Positions 60,709 through 64,000 of a DNA stretch of 64,000 nucleotides are shown here, piece by piece; the first letter of the stretch is position 1; every line of letters starts with the position of its first letter. A program made the position numbers and the translations under genes. Where the stretch lies: contig NC_134022.1 in the NCBI RefSeq assembly GCF_040712315.1, forward strand, positions 4,588,001-4,652,000, given 5' to 3'. The notes beneath the pieces are model-generated. The model worked only from the letters and a program-made list of their open reading frames with translations. It made no database searches and was not told where the DNA came from. This DNA is from Castanea sativa (taxonomy: Eukaryota; Streptophyta; Magnoliopsida; Fagales; Fagaceae).

Positions 60709-60715
60709 ACGTGGC
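60709..60715. promoter_or_regulatory. ABRE-like ACGTGGC upstream of ITPK1
   Basis: ACGTGGC lies about 260 bp upstream of the ITPK1 start, followed by a second ACGT core (GCACGTTC). Such cores bind bZIP factors in abscisic acid responses. Use here is inferred. Confidence 0.4.
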
Positions 60716-60719
60716 ACGT

Positions 60720-62930
60720 TCACTAGGTGATTATGCTGATTCGTGCCGCACTCGTGGCTTAGTCTCTTAGGTCAACGTTTTGATTAAATAAATGAATAGT
60801 AATCAGATTCAGGGTAATGCATGTGTTTGTTTTTTGTGGTTTTTAATTATTTAATAAGAGTGACTTTTTTTTGACTCTTGCACTTGACCCCTTGTTGCAA
60901 TTCAGAACCAGGCCAAATTCTAAACGTCAATTTCGTAATAATCTCACATCAAATTCTACGTACCCACAAGATATGAAATTTAATTCTTTTATTGTGTTAC
61001 AGTTAGTTCAATTGATAAAAATTTTATTATTAAATAATAAATTTAAAGTTTAATTCTCGATGACACCAAAAATTAATTAGTGTATAGGACAAGTTATAAA
61101 ACGAAACTCTCTAAAAAAATAATTTTATAAATTTAAAATATTATTTTATAAAACTCCGTGACTTTTCTGTTTGCGGTGGGTTGTGACTTGTCTGCGTGGA
61201 AAGAGGTAAAAAAGGTTCGGGCACTTGTTTTCTTTTTCTGTTTTTTATTTTTGTCTTGTTGTGGTAGTGGAATTGGCATCCACTATACTATATAGGTCTA
61301 CTTGGTGAAATGACTTGTCGATCATCCATTGATTGCCAAGTGTATTGTTGAGTACCATTGGCACACAATTTTAGGAATGATTTGATAGGGTACATGTTGT
61401 AAAAATTTTAGGGTACAAGGTTGTAATAAAGGTAAAATATTGTCTAAAATAGAAAATGAGATCATAAAATTAACTTCTAACAATTTTTTTATATTTGAAT
61501 TTTTTTTCTCATAAACAATAGCTCATCAAATTTGATGGGCTACTATTCATTCTTTAAATATTTTTTTATATTATAATAATCAGATATTGAATAAAAAAAT
61601 TGTTGAAAGATGTGTAGTTGTTAAAAAAAATAATGAATGAATGAATAAATAATATTTAAATGAGATAGAGAATGTAATAGATAATCTGTTGGAAAGTGTA
61701 TTGGAAAAAGTGGATAGGTAATAGCTAAATGTCATTGTTCATTTTTCAAATAATACAAAAATTTGGAGAATCTACTAGAAATGCTCTAAGGTATAAGAAA
61801 TTAATTTTATAACATTTAATACAATACTTTATCATATTTATATTCATTTCTAATTTTTTATCACTTTATTTAAATAGTTTTTTTTAATTGTTTATTCTTC
61901 ATTTTCTCCTTCGGTCTCTCTCTTTCTCAAACCAACAGATTTAGAACTTTCTCCCTCTCTCTGATCTTCTAGTCTCAAACTTGTGCTCCACGGTTGACCA
62001 CTAAGCTCCATCTGAACATCAACACCACCAAACCTAGATTGATTACCCTCTCCATAGTAATCCAACAAAGTCTCACCCTCTCTATAGTAATCCAACAAAG
62101 AAATAACAAAAAGAAACAAAATCCAGATTGATTATTGGAGTCCGGTGAATATCGAGTCGGAGTTTAACAAAGCCCATGGAATGCCACTTCATCATCTCGC
62201 CCTGGATTTCCGCCTCTGACATCTTCGACAAATCAGAAGGCTATAGATCAAAGTCACCAGAGGGCGTGAATTTCTTGCCCCACTCCTTCTAGGCCTCATC
62301 GTTAATGACATCATCAAAATCACAAACCCATATTTTAAGAAATTTCTCACTAGAGTCTTAAATCCTAGCTCAGTAAGAAGTAGAGAGAAAGAGAGAAAAG
62401 ATAGAGAGAGTGAGAGTGAGAGTGAGAAAGAGGACAAAGTGAGTCTAAGTCTAAGGAGAGAGAAAATTAAAAGTATTAAAAAATTATAACATCTTACTAT
62501 AGTGCACTCTAAAAAATGAGAGTTCACCATAGCAAGATGTCAAATTTTTTAGCATATGGCATTTTTGATGGAGTAGATTTTTGTAGTTGTAAATGCTAAA
62601 AATAGCATTTTAACACTTATAGCACCCTTGATAAAAATGCTCTTAATGTTTTATTTTGGCATCATTTTCATACATTATATACGTGGACCCTTTGCCTTTT
62701 CCTTTTTTTTTTTTGGTTAATTTTATAAATTTATGTTGATTTAACTCTTATTGCATCAAGGAAATTCGAGGGGTTCTGTTGGAGTCCAGGAGAGGAATGG
62801 GATATGCATATGGTATTTTACTTTTAAGTAATTAAAAAGCTTCTATTCGGTTAAAGAACTTTCTTTTTTCTTTGGCTTAAAAATTTCTAGTATTTTATAA
62901 GTTCTGCTACCATATATTACAAAAGATATA
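60720..62930. other. Intergenic with repeat fragments
   Basis: Holds a degenerate SINE (60995-61120). A GAGCAT-type right end closes at 61786 (GAAATGCTC then TAA) and another at 62642 (AAAATGCTC then TTA). Neither left end was found. The frames at 61892-62119 and 62192-62530 are part of this repeat material, not genes. Confidence 0.5.
62380..62642. mobile_element. Right part of a GAGCAT-family element
   Basis: Purine tract GAGAGAAAGAGAG (62380-62440), then a hairpin (62487-62540) with CATCTTACTATAGTGCACTCT arms, then the end GAGCATTTTTATCAAGG read inward. The layout equals that of 24116-25253. Confidence 0.5.
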
Positions 62931-62939
62931 TTGACTATA

Positions 62940-63040
62940 CGTGGGTTCCAGTAAGCTCAACTGGTAAAGTCTCTAATGGTTGTATAAGATATCTGGGGTT
63001 CAATTCCCGCCTATATAAAAATAAAAAAATAAAAAAAAGA
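62940..63040 (+). mobile_element. tRNA-derived SINE, short copy
   Basis: GTGGGTTCCAGTAAGCTCAA head with A box (AAGCTCAACTGG) and B box (GGGTTCAATTCCC), ending in an A-rich tail right after CCGCCTATA. TGACTATA flanks it (62932-62939 and 63041-63048). The body found in the longer copies is missing. Confidence 0.8.
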
Positions 63041-63239
63041 TGACTATATTATGGTAAAATAAGAGATTATTTTAGAGAAATGTTAATGAATGCCTTAAGA
63101 GTATTGGTTTATAAACTACTTTTACAAATGTTTTTATAGGAAAATAATAAAATAATTAATGTTGTTGATAGTTTTGTATATTTTCCATAAAATTTGTATT
63201 AAAACTTATCTAATATGGTTTATTAACAATTATCCTAAA

Positions 63240-63396
63240 GTAGGTTTCAGTTAACTCAACTAGTAAAGTCTTTGATGGTTGTATAAGAGATCTGAGATTC
63301 AATCTCCGCCTACAACAAAAACTAATTGGTGTCTTGGTCTGATAATAAACAGCTATCATTAAGAGCGGACGCCATAGATTAAAACACTCTAAAAAA
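63240..63396 (+). mobile_element. tRNA-derived SINE, full copy
   Basis: 157 bp with head, A box (TAACTCAACTAG), B box (AGATTCAATCTCC), a body with GTCTTGGTCTGATAATAAA and a short A tail. A perfect 15-bp target duplication AACAATTATCCTAAA lies at 63225-63239 and 63397-63411. This is the best-delimited copy of the family in the window. Confidence 0.9.
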
Positions 63397-63411
63397 AACA
63401 ATTATCCTAAA

Positions 63412-64000
63412 AGCAACTGTTGACATTTCCGATTATTTTATTTAGCATTCTCCCAAGTACCATGATAAATACAAAAACTTAAACCAATGATTTAGTATCC
63501 GTGTAGACAAAGGTAAAAACCTCTTTCTCAATATGTGCTGATGTTTGATGGTATCAACGTAGGTTGAACAATAGGGACAAGGGTTAGTTCATGTGCATTG
63601 GAGTCGGCATGAAGTAGACAAGTGTTATTGTCATGTGTTTGCACCATGTCGGCTTCATTGCCCAGACAAATTTCTCTCTTGTTCAGCATTTTTATATAAT
63701 ATGCATGAAAAACATGTAAAAATAAATAACTCTTTCCATTTAAAATAAAAGAGAGACAAATTGCCATGGTTGGCATGTGTTAATGCTAGGCTCGAATTAT
63801 GGTTTTTTGATATGGAAGTTGAGAGAAATTAACTTTTTCATTGGTTGAGGCATCAATTAATTTTCATGTATAATAATATATGTGCATAAAGTACTCATAC
63901 AAAGTAATCACATTCTTTTCAAATTGAAAGCATAATTTACGTTAATTACGCCTAGCATTATAATCGACTAATTAAAAACAGGTTTGAAGGATAAGAAATG
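63412..64000. other. Intergenic, nothing recognised
   Basis: AT-rich sequence up to the window edge; the minus-strand frame at 63528-63776 resembles no known protein. Confidence 0.35.

Overview
The window is nuclear DNA of a woody-type eudicot plant. Evidence: intron-rich genes with AT-rich GT..AG introns, plant-specific gene families, and about two thirds repeat-derived sequence (Ty3-gypsy of the Tat type, copia-type solo LTRs, a TRIM, hAT, MULE and PIF/Harbinger-like elements, tRNA-derived SINEs). A Fagaceae (oak/chestnut) source is my guess from the style of the repeats and cannot be proved here.

Three genes look intact. (1) 3742-14146, plus strand: a 12-exon full-length ABC transporter of subfamily B (ABCB2/ABCB10 type); the inferred CDS is 3,729 nt, 1,242 residues, with every splice phase closing. 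(2) 22361-23512, plus: a two-exon R2R3-MYB of the MYB9/MYB107 type, a family known to control suberin deposition. (3) 59386-60450, minus: an intronless inositol-tetrakisphosphate 1-kinase (ITPK1 type), an ATP-grasp enzyme of inositol phosphate metabolism. They share no visible operon-like or pathway relation.

Layout: 1-107 tail of an LTR; 511-2770 a MULE-like element with long inverted arms and a nested MITE; 3742-14146 the ABCB gene (TRIM in intron 4); 14515-18407 nested MITE-type elements; 18408-22269 unassigned intergenic DNA; 22361-23512 MYB; 24116-30877 MITE-type elements and a solo LTR; 30753-51468 a direct tandem duplication of about 4.3 kb; 51469-59385 intergenic DNA with a small tandem duplication; 59386-60450 ITPK1; 60451-64000 intergenic DNA with SINEs.

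The most informative region is 30.7-51.5 kb. A unit containing half a MITE, a SINE, a hAT element and a copia-type solo LTR was duplicated head to tail. Afterwards copy A took an 11,060-bp Tat-type gypsy element (32615-43674, TSD actat), and copy B took two Harbinger-like MITEs; in each case the sister copy preserves the empty site. The duplication junction falls exactly at the end of the hAT target-site duplication. The gypsy element is coded on the minus strand (gag-PR-RT-RH-INT, all broken). It carries an extra, spliced, opposite-strand gene and a 151-bp tandem array between that gene and pol. A 310-bp block in the duplicated unit differs at only 2 positions while the rest differs by roughly 7-9 percent; I cannot explain this block.
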